A stretch of DNA of 64,000 nt, from positions 7,968,501-8,032,500 of the forward strand of contig JALDNG010000024.1 of assembly GCA_024349245.1 (NCBI GenBank), read 5' to 3'. Below are positions 1-13,100 of this stretch, in pieces. The notes below the pieces were generated by a model. It was not told where the DNA came from. It saw only the letters and a program-made list of their open reading frames with translations, and ran no database searches. The position numbers and the translations under genes are program-made. The number at the start of each line of letters is the position of its first letter. Position 1 is the stretch's first letter. Source of the DNA: Neodontobutis hainanensis. Its lineage: Eukaryota > Chordata > Actinopteri > Gobiiformes > Odontobutidae.

Positions 1-954
1 TTCTGTGAGCCGGATGGCCACTTCCAACCCCCTCCCTCCCCCCACTGCTCTGTCACACCTGCAGACTTTCCCCTCCCCTCGGCCTCGCTCTGGTGTCGCA
101 GTCCCTCTCTCTACATCTCCTGCGCTCCTTCTTCATGTAGGTGAGTTAACTGGGGCTGCAGGCACCACTGGGAGACTGTGGAAACTCACCATTCACCTTG
201 TTACATAAACGTGATACTCATTGTAGACAGATGAGAGAAGCATGGAGTATTTGTCTAAATCAAGGCATCCATTTCTAACCAAATGATCAGCTGATTTTCA
301 CAGTAAAACATAGCTTTACTGGCACCACAACCATACAAGAGATCTCAATGAGTTACATTTAACACATTAATGCACATATGCATTTAACATAATGTGTATG
401 TGCTTTGACTGAATACAGCCCAGTGGGGGCAGCAAACTCGCCTTACGCTGCTCCAGAACAAAATGTATCTTCTAAACCAGTTTTGTTAATTTACCATCAA
501 ATATGGAGGCCAGCACCTTTAGGAAAATCTAGCGCTATCATTCACATTCTGCGCGCCACAAATCCATTTGGCTTGTGGGAAAGCAATTTGTATTCAACTC
601 AGGAATGGAGGAAAATGACTTGTAATATATACAATTACACGAATAACAACGGAGAGAGGTAATTACAGAATTCAAATGTGTTGAAAAGCCATTTCTGAAA
701 AGATTTCAGCCAGAAGGGAATCCAAAATGAGATGTGATACAATCAAAAATGTAAAAATACACACCACACAGTGAGAATGAAGTGGCTTTATAGTGAAATG
801 CAACACATTGTCTCAGTTTGATTTATTTAAGCAGACAGAAATCAAAAAGAGAATTAACAATTTATTACTAAGCTTGTTTATTTGAGGAAATGGTCTATTC
901 CAATTCTTTCTTTTTGTACAAAGCTATGGATTCTATGCTCTTACATTGTGTTCT

Positions 955-1007
<53 letters not shown>

Positions 1008-2222
1008 TTTTTGCTTATTGTGTTCTTTTCTGGTCTACACACGGTCAACATTATAATCAAAATTATTTTGTTTCCGAGTTTGTACTCCATTAGCTTTTAG
1101 ACAGCCCAGTTTTGTCTCCTTTCATTGTTGACTAAAAGAGACAATTTACAATATCATGACAATTTATTTAATTATTAATCTGCCATTTCTGTAATTAGCC
1201 AGTGAAAATGTAGTTCTCACTCACAGTGGTCACCAATTAAACTAAATAGTACCTCAAATCTATTTCCACAGTAGCCCCGCTTAGAGCCATTAGGAAACAT
1301 TAAGACGAAACCACATGGCAGAATTTTACAGATAGCTACTTATTAGTGCTTCTCAGTTTGAAAAGTGTCTGTATCCATGTTCACACATCAGCTTGGTGCT
1401 GCTCTCTGGGCTCTTCCTTATGGGAGCCTTTGATCACATCATTCTCACACTGTTGTTGACAGTTTAGCGCCTCGGTGTTGTGGGAGCCTCCGCTGCCCAG
1501 TATTGTCTTCCTCTAGCTCTTTCTTTCATGCTCAGAAGCCTGTATACAGCAGACCTTGACTTACTTCTTTACATGAAGATTATCATGAGAATATAATTAT
1601 TCTCCAAACATTTATCATTAGGAATGAAGTAGCTTATAGCAGTATCAGCTTTGCAGTTAAATGAACAGTGGCTAATTGGCTCCAAGGCAATAACTGCTTA
1701 CGAAACAAGGCAAATAATGGTGCGTCAGTGATGGCTTGAAAACGATAAAGTGCTGATAAGCAGCCAGAGGTTGTTGGGCATCACTGACACAGAGTCAGGG
1801 AAGAGGGGATTATGGGCAGAGCATGAGAGGATGAGTGGAGGATGATCTAAGGCTTAACCACATAAAGTGAGCAGCCTATTAGCACAATCAGTGGGCTAGT
1901 ACAAACAGTGCTAAACAGATTGTGGGGATTGTACACAACACACTTTTTAGAATTTAGTTGTGAAAAATTATGCATATTATTGCTAAGAGTTGGGGCTGCA
2001 GATTGAGCACTGAAGGGTGTAGAAGCATGCATGATTTTAACACGACTGATGAATTATAATCTACACCCCCACCGTGTGGTTTAAAGAGCTCCACTGAGCC
2101 ACAATAATGCTGTATAAAAACTGTATTGAGGAGGGAAACAACCGTAGGAGGATATGGTGAAGGGTTGTTACAAACATGGCACATATGAAAAAAAAAAAAA
2201 AAAAAAAAACCACTGTCCTTAC
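1..2222. other. rbfox2 intronic sequence
   Basis: This intron follows the second rbfox2 coding exon and continues off the left edge. It is AT-rich, contains the (TAA)n tract and a TGCATG motif (minus strand, 2026-2031), and I see no further exon in it. Confidence 0.5.
961..1007. repeat. (TAA)n trinucleotide microsatellite
   Basis: About 15 uninterrupted TAA/ATA units lie in the rbfox2 intron downstream of the second visible exon. The only ORFs crossing it are poly-Ile or poly-Asn artefacts. Confidence 0.95.
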
Positions 2223-5200
2223 CTGACCGTGAGTAGGGTAACCATGGTAACCAAGGGTCAAAGGGTCATTGTTCTGTAAAAGAAAAGAGAACAATTTAAA
2301 GATAAGTGAAATGTACTATGTTATTCTCACAAATGCAACTCATTCCTTCCTTATTTTTTTTTTCCCCACATTTCTGGGCTGTTGGATTTGCCTTGAAACT
2401 TGCAGGGTGAGCGAATCCCAATCAAATTAACTCTGACACGCTTCTGCTATCTTACAAGTCAGAGTTTTCCAGCCAGCAGCTCCTTTATAAGCTGGTAAAG
2501 ATGTGATAGTGCAGGCATGGGGGTGATCATGCGAGGGGGAGATGAAAAGACTGGCAGAAAGAGAGGGTGTCACCAGCACTCCTAAATCACAAAGGGTCAG
2601 GAGTGTCAGTGAGCGTGTAGTCTATCGGTATGAAATGGCATCATGAGCCTTGATGAAATCGACAACACATTCCTTTCATTAAAGCCAAGTTAGTTACATC
2701 AAACATCTGGCGAGAAATTAAAGGGAATAAAAAATTATTTTGTTGGGATCTGAAGTAAAAAAATAAATAAATAAATAAAATAGTTTGTAACTCATGTTAC
2801 TAAGGCTTAGAACACTGCATTTCAGCTTTTATGCCAATGTATTTCATTAAAAAAAGAGCTTTTCACAACAATTACAACGTGCTTTGATAAAAGGGGAAAC
2901 AGTTTTGCATGTCCCCAGCTTCATATCACTAGATTAGAAAACAACTCAGCTCCTCCCTCTGCTCAACGCCCCCCTTCCGATATTCCTTTCATCTGGAACC
3001 AATGTCCCACGTCTGCTCTGTCCCCGGGGGGAACACTTTGCTCTGTGCACTTCACAGCTTGACTTCGTATGATTAATACTGTAGCAATCTCACTGGGAAC
3101 CCCATGGGGCCATTTCACTAAAAACTAAGAACAAGGTTCCAAAATGCAGACAGTTTGATCAGAGGAAAAGGAAGTGTCTTCTTGATTGAAAAATGCTGTT
3201 TGTGCGTGTGTATGTCAGAGCCAAAAATGTACTTAGTGAGCTGGCTTTGGGAGGTAGAAGCGTTAAATAATGAATCACCTCTTACAGGGTTGAATAACAT
3301 GAATAAAGTATAAACCTGATTTTACAGCTAGGCCAAACTAAATGTACCTTGCTCAAAGCATATGCTATCAAAAAAGCATAGAAGAAAAAAGCTTCAAAAC
3401 TAAATTGAAAAAGACAAAATGGAGCCACAAGAAAAATTAATAAAGCAGCGCCCATGGTTGAGTAGAAAAAGCAAGGTGCGCGAATACATTTCTAGAAACA
3501 TCTTAAATTCAGAAACAGGCGTATGTGAGAGAAAGAAATAAAAAAGCAAATGGACAGGGTAGAAAGGAAAGAAATGGCGGGAGCAAAGACAATGACTCAT
3601 ACATGAGCAGAGTCATGTGCCTAATTTCCTCAAGGAACTGCAGGAATGAGAGGAGCGTGTATCGGCCTCGCTCTCTCACACTGCCTTTATCTAATGGCGC
3701 AGGCAAAAAGCAAAACATTTTCTACATCTCACCCTGATAAGTTAATCATGACTTAACCTTTTGGGCTCTTCTTTGTTGCCGGTGACAAATGAAGCACATT
3801 GGATTGTTGTCCTGGAGGTGGATATGGTGTTTTGCAAAGTGTGTGTGTGTGTGTGTTGGGGGGGGTTTAAAAGAAAAGAAGAAGAAAGTGCAAGGGAAGA
3901 CAGAGTGAGCAATCGGGAGAAATTAACAAAATGACTTGAAATCAACAGATGGCGAAGGGGGGGGACACAATAAAGAGATGTATGGCTGCAAACAACAACC
4001 ATTTACATTGTTGATTCATCTGCTAGGGAGTGTTACACAGTTAATTGTCAAATGGCTTCATCAACAAATGATACTTTCATAAAAAAGCTTCATCTGCTCC
4101 ATTATCAGCTTTAATAAGAAGAAATGGTAAATATGAGGCAGCACTCGGGAGAAGAGCAGATCTTTTTTTTTTTAGACCATCCCTAAGTGATCCCTGCTTG
4201 TGATCTCCAAAAACTACAGGTGGTGTTTATGTGGCATTGTTGTGCGTCGATGTGTGTGTAGTGTCTAATTTGGTCACAAGACTCGTGCCCACTCCCATCA
4301 TGCCTTGGGACCGCTTCTCATCTGAGGAGGAGATTAAGAACTGCATTGGCTGCTCTGACAGTTATCCTACCTAACTGCAAAGCAGGCCACTCCACACACT
4401 CAGGAGGATGTGAAGCCATTTCATCCACAGAGCACTTATGTGTTAAGCCTCGTAACAGACAGCCGCTCTCAAGTTTATTTTCCCTTCATTTTCACTTTGC
4501 TCAGTAACCCTACACATGCTTTTTCACAGGGCTGTGGTCGTAGGTAAAGTGCAGTTGGCGCCTGCCCTTATACTTCTGGCTAAAAGAGTATCACATGAAA
4601 CAGAATTAAACTTATGTCCACAACAGTGGTCAAAGAAAGATCCTACTTCAATATATATTATATATATATATAATTCAATATATATCTGTTTGCAGCTACA
4701 GAGCTTTAACTGTTAAAAGTTAGTGATATTTTTATCTGATGTGTTTTTAATGAAAATAGAACCAGGATATTTAGGGAAAGAAAAGTCTTGTGATGTAGTT
4801 TAATATACATTTGACTACCGGGAGGTAATTAAAAGGTAATAAGCCAATCCAAAATCTAAATCAAAGTACTGTACAAACACAATTCAAGGCCTAATTAGTA
4901 AAAAAAAAAACATTTAAATAATTACAATATTAATATGTGCTATTGACAGAAAAACTTCTGTCAGAGTGACAAATGACTTAAGTGAAATTGATCTGAAAGA
5001 ATAGCAGTACATTAAGCGTGCTTCAGAGCAGAGCCATGAGCCCTGTGTGCTGCTCTCTCGAGCATAACTCAGTCAACAGAGCAATGCTGGTGATTTATCA
5101 CAAAAAACAGGAAGCCAAAAGCTAAATAAATATTCTCAACTCAAAGCAAGACTACATTTTTCTTGCTGACGTTTTCATTCTATTTCAAGGCACAACTGAG

Positions 5201-7922
5201 ATGAAAATACAGAGGGGTGATCCACCTACATTAATGTCCTACCCAATCATTTGTCCTCAGCACTGTCACCCAAGGCAAGACCTTATTAGGTTAGAGAGCG
5301 CCCCGGTTTATACACAGAGTGACAACAAAACATGGGCTGCTCAGCAGCATGCTGGATGGATATTGAAGCAGACAGGCTCCTCTTAACATTTCCCCAAATC
5401 AGACTCAGGCTGAAGATGTGTATTATGGCCATAAATCACAGGACATCCCTGTGCCAAACTGATAATTTATCAAAAGCACTAACAGAGTGGAAGCACGACA
5501 AGGTATTATTTCTCTCCTATCTCTACAAGAGTCAATGTCAGTGGGAGAAGGTCAGAGTGTGCACTAAAAAGATGATTTGAATGAGCACCAGTGAACGTTT
5601 CAACTCTTACTGTTGGATGCAGTTACAGTTTCCTTCCATTGGTTTCATTTGTCTCTGCCTTCAGTCATGTACAGCAGTGCTGTGCAGATTTCTATATGCA
5701 TTACTGCTCTGCCTAAACTTTGTTGATGCGCCTTGACAGAGCCTTTCTACCCCCGCAATGCGATGACATCACGGCTAATGAGAAAAACAGCGGTCCCAAT
5801 GGCCACGTGGGAAAGATCCCATTATTATTGAACTGAATGTATTACTCTTCACTATAGCCACACCCCATTGAACTTGAGACATTTACAGGTCAGAGATCAG
5901 CTCTTGCCATGATGTCAGCAGAAAACATATTTGAAAAATAGAAAGAAAGAAATAATCAGCAGCAAGAGGGTTTTAAAAGATGCAGGCTTTAGTCTGGAGT
6001 AATGTTTTTCCACCCTTTCAGTGTCTCTAAAGAGCATTATGGGAGTCAAATGTGTGTTTTTATTGCCGTTTCCTGGAAACTACATGCTCATGTTAAAAAC
6101 AGAAATATTGAACGTCATTCAACCCAGTTTACTTTTTTGTATTATTAATAGTGTCGCCAAGTTAGGGGAATAGAAACACGTCAGTGCTTTTATACACACA
6201 CAGGGATCTGGTGCTTTTATATGGAAGCCATTGTGCACAGTAGAAAAGGAAGATAACCAACACATGGCAATTATTTAAACAATTCAGAAATGGTTTCTGT
6301 AATTGTAATAATTTCTGTTCCATGTTATAAACAGCTGGGTGACGGTAAACAATTATGTAATTTTGTCATAGCACATTTTTAATAAAATGTTACATTTATT
6401 TTTAAGCACACATTGTTGTTCAATGCACCATGCTACTGAGGTTGAACATTTAGCTACATAATGCTTTTGCCAGTTAATTTTATTCTAATCTTTCTTGCAG
6501 ACACGTGTGTTGTATAAATCCTCTGCCTTAGAAAAAGATCTCAGAGATCAGTGTGGTTAGAATGCCCCCTCCAGTTTGAGATGTGATCCCATTAGCTGGA
6601 AACAAAGCCTCTTTACTGCCAGTGATAGCGCAAATCTGTTCCTGCACCAACTGAATGAGTGAGGGGGGGTCTCTCCCACTCTCATTTCCGGACTGTCCAG
6701 TCTGCTCACGTTCAATACATTTTAGAGGCTGAAGCTATTGATCTGTGCTTCACTCTTGCCACACAAACACACTCATCTACTCGCGTCTGTTTAAAAGTGC
6801 ATTATGCTCCTAGGCCTACCTGTCAGCACACACTGATAGCAGGACCATGTGAACCCCCAGTCATTAGGTTTTCCAAACAGGAGCAAATAGGCCACTTCAC
6901 CTCCATTACTGGAGCTTTCAGCAGCAAAGAAATAGCTTTTAGCCCTGCAGTGGAGCTTCTCAGCCTGCATCATATACTATAATAATGTCCATCCAAGAGT
7001 CTCCCTGCTTACAGGGATCTGGCTAAAAGTTAACAATACACCCCATTGGTAAAGTGAGCACAGAATAAACTCAAATGCAATAGTGCAACAAAGCAAATTA
7101 ATGTCATTGTAGGACTGAGTGGGTTTTGATTGAGGACCTGCTATAAAATTGAGGAAATCTGTGTTTACCAAAAATGCCACCTTTTGGGTTCGATCCCCTG
7201 CAGAGATCAAACAAACAGGCATCATGTCCATTTTAAAAGAAGTGTGGTCTTTGGCTTTAGGACACATGGCAGAAGGGGGTTAACTTTTTTGCATAATAAA
7301 CGTCCCGTTTGTTTACACGGTCTCTGTTGTGTCCTGCTGACCTGAAGTGAGAAAAATAAGATCAATCTAGAAGAGATTTAAGGGGACGTTTAAAGAGAAA
7401 TGAATAGCTCTGAGAACACATACTGAACTTCAGCTGCAGTAAAAAAAAAAAAAAAAAACGAAAAAAAAAAAACTACCCCCTAACTTCCCTGACCAACTCC
7501 AGCAGGTTTATGCAGAGCTGTGGATTGAACTGCACTGACAGAAAGGAGAAAGACCCCCTTTACTGCAGTTGCATCAATCTCAGCTGCTGTGCCATCAGAA
7601 TACCACGTGTTCTACGCATTAAAATGGGCACTGCAGTTGTGTTTGCACCGACCACTGACAGACCCCTCACCTGCCCAACATCACCGAGTCCTCCAGTGCC
7701 GTCGATCCGGGGCCGTTTGCACTCAGCTCCGGTGGAGTCCATCAGGGCAGCCGCCGTCTGTCCGTCAGGCTCCGGGTCTCCCCGCTTCATGCCCCGCACA
7801 ACCGCAGGAGCACCGCCCGGGTTGGGGTGCACACCTGCCATGGGGTCCAGCTCTCTTTCCCGGTCCATCAGAGCCCGGGACACTGGCAGCATGATGGAGG
7901 CAACGTCGGTCGACATTAACAT
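2223..7922 (-). CDS. rbfox2: RBFOX2-type RNA-binding splicing factor, first two coding exons (partial)
   Basis: RBFOX2 binds UGCAUG in pre-mRNA and regulates alternative splicing in the nucleus. Two coding exons are visible: 7671-7922 (84 codons) and 2223-2273 (17 codons). Both end in phase 0 with GT donors, and the second has a good AG acceptor. Exon 1 carries RGMKR and, further on, ECKRPR; exon 2 starts NNDPLT and contains GYHGYP. These match the order and exon size of the N-terminus of the long RBFOX2 isoform (RGMKR, SKRPR, then NEPLTPGYHGF). The RRM and the Ala/Tyr-rich C-terminus lie beyond the left edge. The intron between the two exons is about 5.4 kb. An in-frame TAA directly precedes the ATG at 7922, so the start is there or at a later ATG (7916, or further into the exon). 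The family call is firm; paralogue 2 rests on the exon-1 match. Confidence 0.82.
3839..3870. repeat. (TG)n microsatellite with G run
   Basis: A short TG repeat is followed by a G homopolymer in the first rbfox2 intron. Confidence 0.85.
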
Positions 7923-8900
7923 TTAAAAATCGTTTTGTGGCCCAGGTCTTACACTAAACTGGAGAGACTAAAGGTAGCTAAGCTGGGCAGCTGTGAGCTT
8001 ACAGCCAGCCCGGGATGATATCGTTTTAACAGATGTAAAAGACTCTAAATATCCTCTCTTCTCTGGTGGGCCTTTGTTTGCACCCCCTAAGAGTTGAAAT
8101 GTTTAACCCCCGATTGAGCAATGCCACAAAAGCAGCTTTTGTTTTTGAAAAAGACGAGTAGCCTAGCACATAAACGAGCTATCTTTCTGTAAAACAGCAG
8201 CGGGGGTTCAAAAAGACCTCCTATAAATTTAAATATTATTGTTCAGCTGCACAGACCCAGTTTGCTGACCGTGTTTATTTACTGCGGGTTGCTTTAGAGG
8301 CCTACGCTATTTCAGTTCATAACAAACTAATTAAACCCCGATCAAACCATTGGCTCTTGCGCATAACCTACCGCCTAATTTCCATTTGCAAATGTTTTTT
8401 TTCTTAAAAGGGGCGTCTTATTAAGAGCACAACATCAACATCCTACCGCAGCCTCAAGACGAAAAGCCCCTCAACATGTCTTCCCTGTCTCCTTTCCTCT
8501 CTGAATATTAGCCACAGACTTGTGCCACAGAGCAGAGGTTCACTCAGAGACGATCCTCGTCAAGAGCTGGCGCTTTCCCCCATGTTAGTCCGCTACTCTG
8601 CGTTTAAAGAAAAGACGCCGTCTCTTTCCCCTGAAGCTGCAGACTTTCCTTCTCCCTTACGCCTATTATTTTCTTTCCTCTCTCCCGTTTTCCCGGTGTG
8701 TTCTTGTAGCGTGTGTTTCAGAAAGGAAATTGTCCTCTCTGCCTCCTCCTACTCTCTTGGTGTAGTCATTCCCCTCCTCCTATCTTCCGCTCTCTCTTTG
8801 AACGCTGAGCCATGCAGCCACGCAGCCTGCAAACAAACGCAGTGTGCCGCAGTGCTTCCATAGGCCTACATTTCGCTGAGGGGAGGTGTGTGTGCACAAG
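7923..8900 (-). promoter_or_regulatory. probable rbfox2 promoter / 5' untranslated region
   Basis: This is the stretch directly upstream of the rbfox2 start codon on the minus strand. Exon 1 and its flank are relatively CpG-rich and strongly pyrimidine/purine biased compared with the surrounding AT-rich DNA, as expected for a TATA-less vertebrate promoter. I see no convincing TATA box or further coding exon. The transcription start is not resolved. Confidence 0.35.
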
Positions 8901-9794
8901 AGGGGTCTTGGTGCGCCAAAACGGTCATGCTCAGAGAGTACATCCCCAAAACCTTAAACGGTCATTAATGTGTGGTGTGCTTTCCACGGGAATTTATTGA
9001 AGGCTTTAGCTGACTTGGTGGTTCGCACACACGAACAAAACCCCGAGTCTGTCCAATAGGCTTGTAGTCTCATCGAGGCCAGGTTTGCACTATTTCATTC
9101 CTAAATCATTAAACAAGCAGGGGTCTTTACACAGCCCAGATGTTTCATGCAACACGGGGTACCCTGTGTTCCTCTGGCATTTTTATAGCTTGGATGACAC
9201 CCAGTGGTCAAAGGCCTCTAATGAGAGACAGTGCATTTCGCTGTAGCTAATAATGTATCAAACCTTCCCTCTACTTCAAAGGCTTAACACGTGGACAGAC
9301 ACTCTCCACATCTCCATGGATTTTTTTGCCGTTTATTTAATCCCATCCTTTGCCCTCTATTTAATATGGCGGACTTTTGTTAATTGAAATGTCTGAGAGA
9401 CAACTTGCAGACTCTTTAAAGAAGCTTTAAATGGAGAAAGAACACTCACTTTTAAAGAACCCCTGCAATTCTGCCAGGCATTACCATGGTGCAGGAAATA
9501 TGTTAGATTAACAAGCCATTTTCTTCTGTGTGGCTTTCAGTGATTTACAACAAAACTTTGATGTTACTCAAAGTACATCAAAGCCCTTAATGCAGTGTAC
9601 TGACACAATATCAATATATTATACAAGTGGCAACAAATAATCATTCAGATGAGTGATGCTTAAAATAAACCCACCCTTGATTGCATGCAGTTCATTAAGA
9701 AAAAGCATTCACAAAACACTTGTTTTTCGTTCTTTCAGAGACTGCCACTTCCTGCTGTAAACCAAATGCTGTGAGCTTAAGAACACAAACACTC
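7923..9794. other. intergenic region between the rbfox2 5' end and the egg-coat gene 3' end
   Basis: Apart from the probable rbfox2 promoter there is no convincing coding exon. The ORFs at 8522-8863 and 8812-9000 on the plus strand are low-complexity and resemble nothing I know. Confidence 0.5.
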
Positions 9795-9811
9795 CAAGAG
9801 TCTTAACATCT

Positions 9812-9817
9812 TTTATT
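9812..9817 (-). terminator. polyadenylation signal (AATAAA) of the egg-coat gene
   Basis: An AATAAA hexamer on the minus strand lies about 340 bases past the stop codon at 10159. It is the first good signal downstream of the last exon. Confidence 0.55.
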
Positions 9818-10158
9818 GCTGGTAAAACTAATGATGTGTAAGACACAACAATGTTAAAATACAACTCCAACTATGGTACATTTCTTTGCTTCAATGAGGC
9901 CAAAGCTGCAGGAAGTTACCAGCTCATCATCAATTCAACCAACTTAGAGCATCTTCTTCCATGTGACTGAAAACAGGAAATGGATCAATCTTAATCAATA
10001 ATTAAAAACTGCTCATTATTAAGCCATTCTCCTGATGTCATATGGAGCAGCAGACACTACTGAAGCCAATTGACAGTGTTTTCCATGTGATCTTCTGTCA
10101 TTCCTTAGTGTGTGGCAAGTCATTTGAAGACAGCATATGCTGCTTTTTCCTCTTACGG

Positions 10159-13100
10159 TCATTGGCCAAAGCATCCCTCGACACATGGCCCATCCCGTGG
10201 TGAGCAAATCTCAGTTGAACACATGAAGTAGATCTAAGAGAATAAAAAATATATACACATATAAAAAGGCTCTCTATTTGAGTTAGTACACTGCACTAAG
10301 ACATCTGGCAATATTTATAATTTGGCCACAATGGGCTGTTCACAAAATACCCTCCTCATTAACATGCAAGGAATTTATTTCAAACTTTCAGATTTAGTTT
10401 AATTTTTTTGGAACATTATGCAGAAACAGTCCAAGTAATTATTTGTAGCACTTCTTACCTCTTCATTTGGGTCCTTGAATTCACCGTCAGGGAGAAATTG
10501 AAAAGTGCTGATAGTGAAGCGGCGAATTTGGGCATGAGAAGGCAGTCGTGGATCAGAGGGGACTACTTGTTGTGAAGCAGGATCCAATGGATTTGGGCAT
10601 CTATGGAGTACAACAAACTAAAAATTAAGACTTCTGATATCAGTCTCGGTCCATTAGATGTGCATTACTAGTCGCACGTTGCAGCATACCCATTGTAAAG
10701 CAACACCCAGACAGCTTTCCCAGAACGAGGATAGGCTACACAATAGTGCACAAGCAATACCAAACTGGGATCAGGGGAGTTCAGCAGCCGCACTTCCAGG
10801 TAGAGGGGTTTACCCAGCAACATCTGTAGGGGCTGGTGATACTGGGGGAGATAGCTCTTGTACTGGGGATCTGAGGTCAGGTTAAGTGTAAGGTTACGCA
10901 ATGTTAAAAAAAAAAAAATGCTAAAGACCTAAAGCAGAACTTAGACATTGCAGACTGCATTATAAAGTCATTATGATATGACATACCTCTGGCAATCCTG
11001 AGCTGGACTCCAAATGCCCCTTGAGTTTGAACTGCAGGGCCTAGGTTTGGCGTTTTTACCAGGTAGCTAACAGTGAGAGCATTGCCTGGCAAAAACCTGC
11101 ACTCAACCAACAACCTACGTACGACAACATACAAGTGACAGCCCGATCATAACAATCTCATGTATTTATTCAAGTTTTAGAGCAGTCAGTTTTCTTATTC
11201 AATTGTTAACATGTGCTCTTACCTGACAGGTGTGTCTCTTGTGATAGTGCCATAGTTAAGGCTGATGCTATTTACGATGTTGATGACTTCCAACATGTAG
11301 ATGACAGTTTTTCCTACTTGCTGGAAAAAGAGTAAGGAAGAAGAAAAACTGACTGACCCAATATTGTCATCAATAATAAAGAGTTAGGTAACATTTCCCT
11401 AAAAAAAAAAAAAAAAAAATCAGGAAGTAACAAATTCACTGAAGTATTATATTTGAAGCTTTACAAAAGTCTACCATTCGACGTGTCCCGCAGCCATCCA
11501 TTGGAATCTTAAACACAGCATAACCCGATGTCACTTTATGAGGCTTGCAGGAGGAGTTGCTGGCAGCCACCAGTAAGGCAGGGGACAGAGGGGGCTCCGT
11601 GAGTGAAGCAGGCACAGAGAAGACAAAGTGTCGGTCAATAGTGCACTCTGCAGAAAAACAAGCACATATGTAACGACATAACACTTTTGGGTAGGCCCTC
11701 AAATTTTGAGCTCTTGATATAATAAAGTAGTATACAGACATCAGATTATGATTTAAGCTTGAATGTTTACTGCCTCATTCCATTCAAGTCCCCACACATT
11801 TCAGAAGTTCAGATGTGAAGTCTAATGAACAGGCTCTGTACTCTTTCCTTTATAAATAAATCAATTAGTATACCTTGAAGGTCAGCTACCGTTTCAACAA
11901 CATTCTCCTGATGCATGTGGACAGACAAATGTAAAGAAATGCTTGATCTAAAAATCCACAGAGACAGTGAGAGTGCTTATGTGAAAGAGGCCTAATGTGA
12001 ATGTTTCATAATTCTAAGATAAACAAAGGTCATTAATCTCAGGAGGCGATTGCTAATGAGACCCAAGAGACCTTTTCACATTCTGTGTCATTGCCAGCTT
12101 AAATTCTTCCTTACCAAAAACATATCAACTGCACTTGACTAAGTAGTGTGAAAACACCACTGGGAACACAAAATGCAGCTCACCATCCATGGGGTAGTAA
12201 CAGGCAGGAGGGTGTTTGCTGAAGCAGCAACCCATTGAGAGACACTGGGGCTGGGACACAGAGCCGCGTCCACAGGGGAGGCGTTGTTCCCTAGGAAGGT
12301 TGCACTCTGAGGGACAGCATGACAAAGGTCAGGTGAGAGAGAGAAAGCAACCTTTGGCAAAATGAATAAGATTGCAGAGATGTAAAACAACAATCTACCT
12401 TGACCAGTGCCTGGAACAACACCTGGACAGGACACCTGAGCCTCTCTTGTCCCATCAAATGTTGTGTACACTATGGTGATGATGTACATTGTACCCTTGT
12501 AGAAAAATATGTTTTAAAAGCCATAACAGATAATAATACAAAAGGTTACTGTTCAGTGTGAAGCCAGACTTGCCTGTAAACTCATGTAACAACGCATATG
12601 TAAGGGTAGATTCAAATGGATCTGTCCATCTTTGCCCGTGCTTGCAAAATACCCACAGTCCTTTGGGGCATCCTGGAAATTCATCTTGTTTCCATTAATA
12701 TCTAAAATAAAAATATTAAATAATAATAATAATAATAATAAGCATCCAGTTGCATATTTTTAAATGTACACCTCAGACCATCCTTTCACACCAATTTGAA
12801 TCTGGAACATATGTCCCTCTATACAATAGCCCACACATACCTTTGACAATGATTTCAGAGATGGGCCCAGCAGGGAGCTTTATAGACATGTGATGGGATG
12901 AGCAAAAGACTTCAGGCTTAGGGACGCTAGATGTACGGGGTGGAGTAGGAGAGACAGATGGACTAAATGGTGGTGGAATTAAAGTGTGTTGAGGACAATG
13001 TACGTCCAGAGTCCTATACTGCGCAACAGACATATCCCAGAAGCGTATCGTCAAGGAAGTGGAAGTGGGAGACTAAAAAGAGAAAGACTGGTGAGTATAG

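Noticed and set aside
5..208. Pro/Ser-rich plus-strand ORF at the left edge, followed by a GTGAGT donor-like site
   Set aside because: Low-complexity CT-rich sequence in an rbfox2 intron, with no partner exon.
7510..7926. 138-codon plus-strand ORF over rbfox2 exon 1
   Set aside because: Antisense shadow; the minus-strand frame matches RBFOX2 and ends at a consensus donor.
11878..11950. Possible extra exon of the egg-coat gene on the minus strand (ISLHLSVHMHQENVVETVADLQ, split here as ISLHLSVHMH and QENVVETVADLQ)
   Set aside because: The acceptor phase does not fit the flanking exons, and trefoil exon 12184-12306 joins exon 11475-11647 directly in the order expected for the family (CYYPMD then ECTIDRHF).
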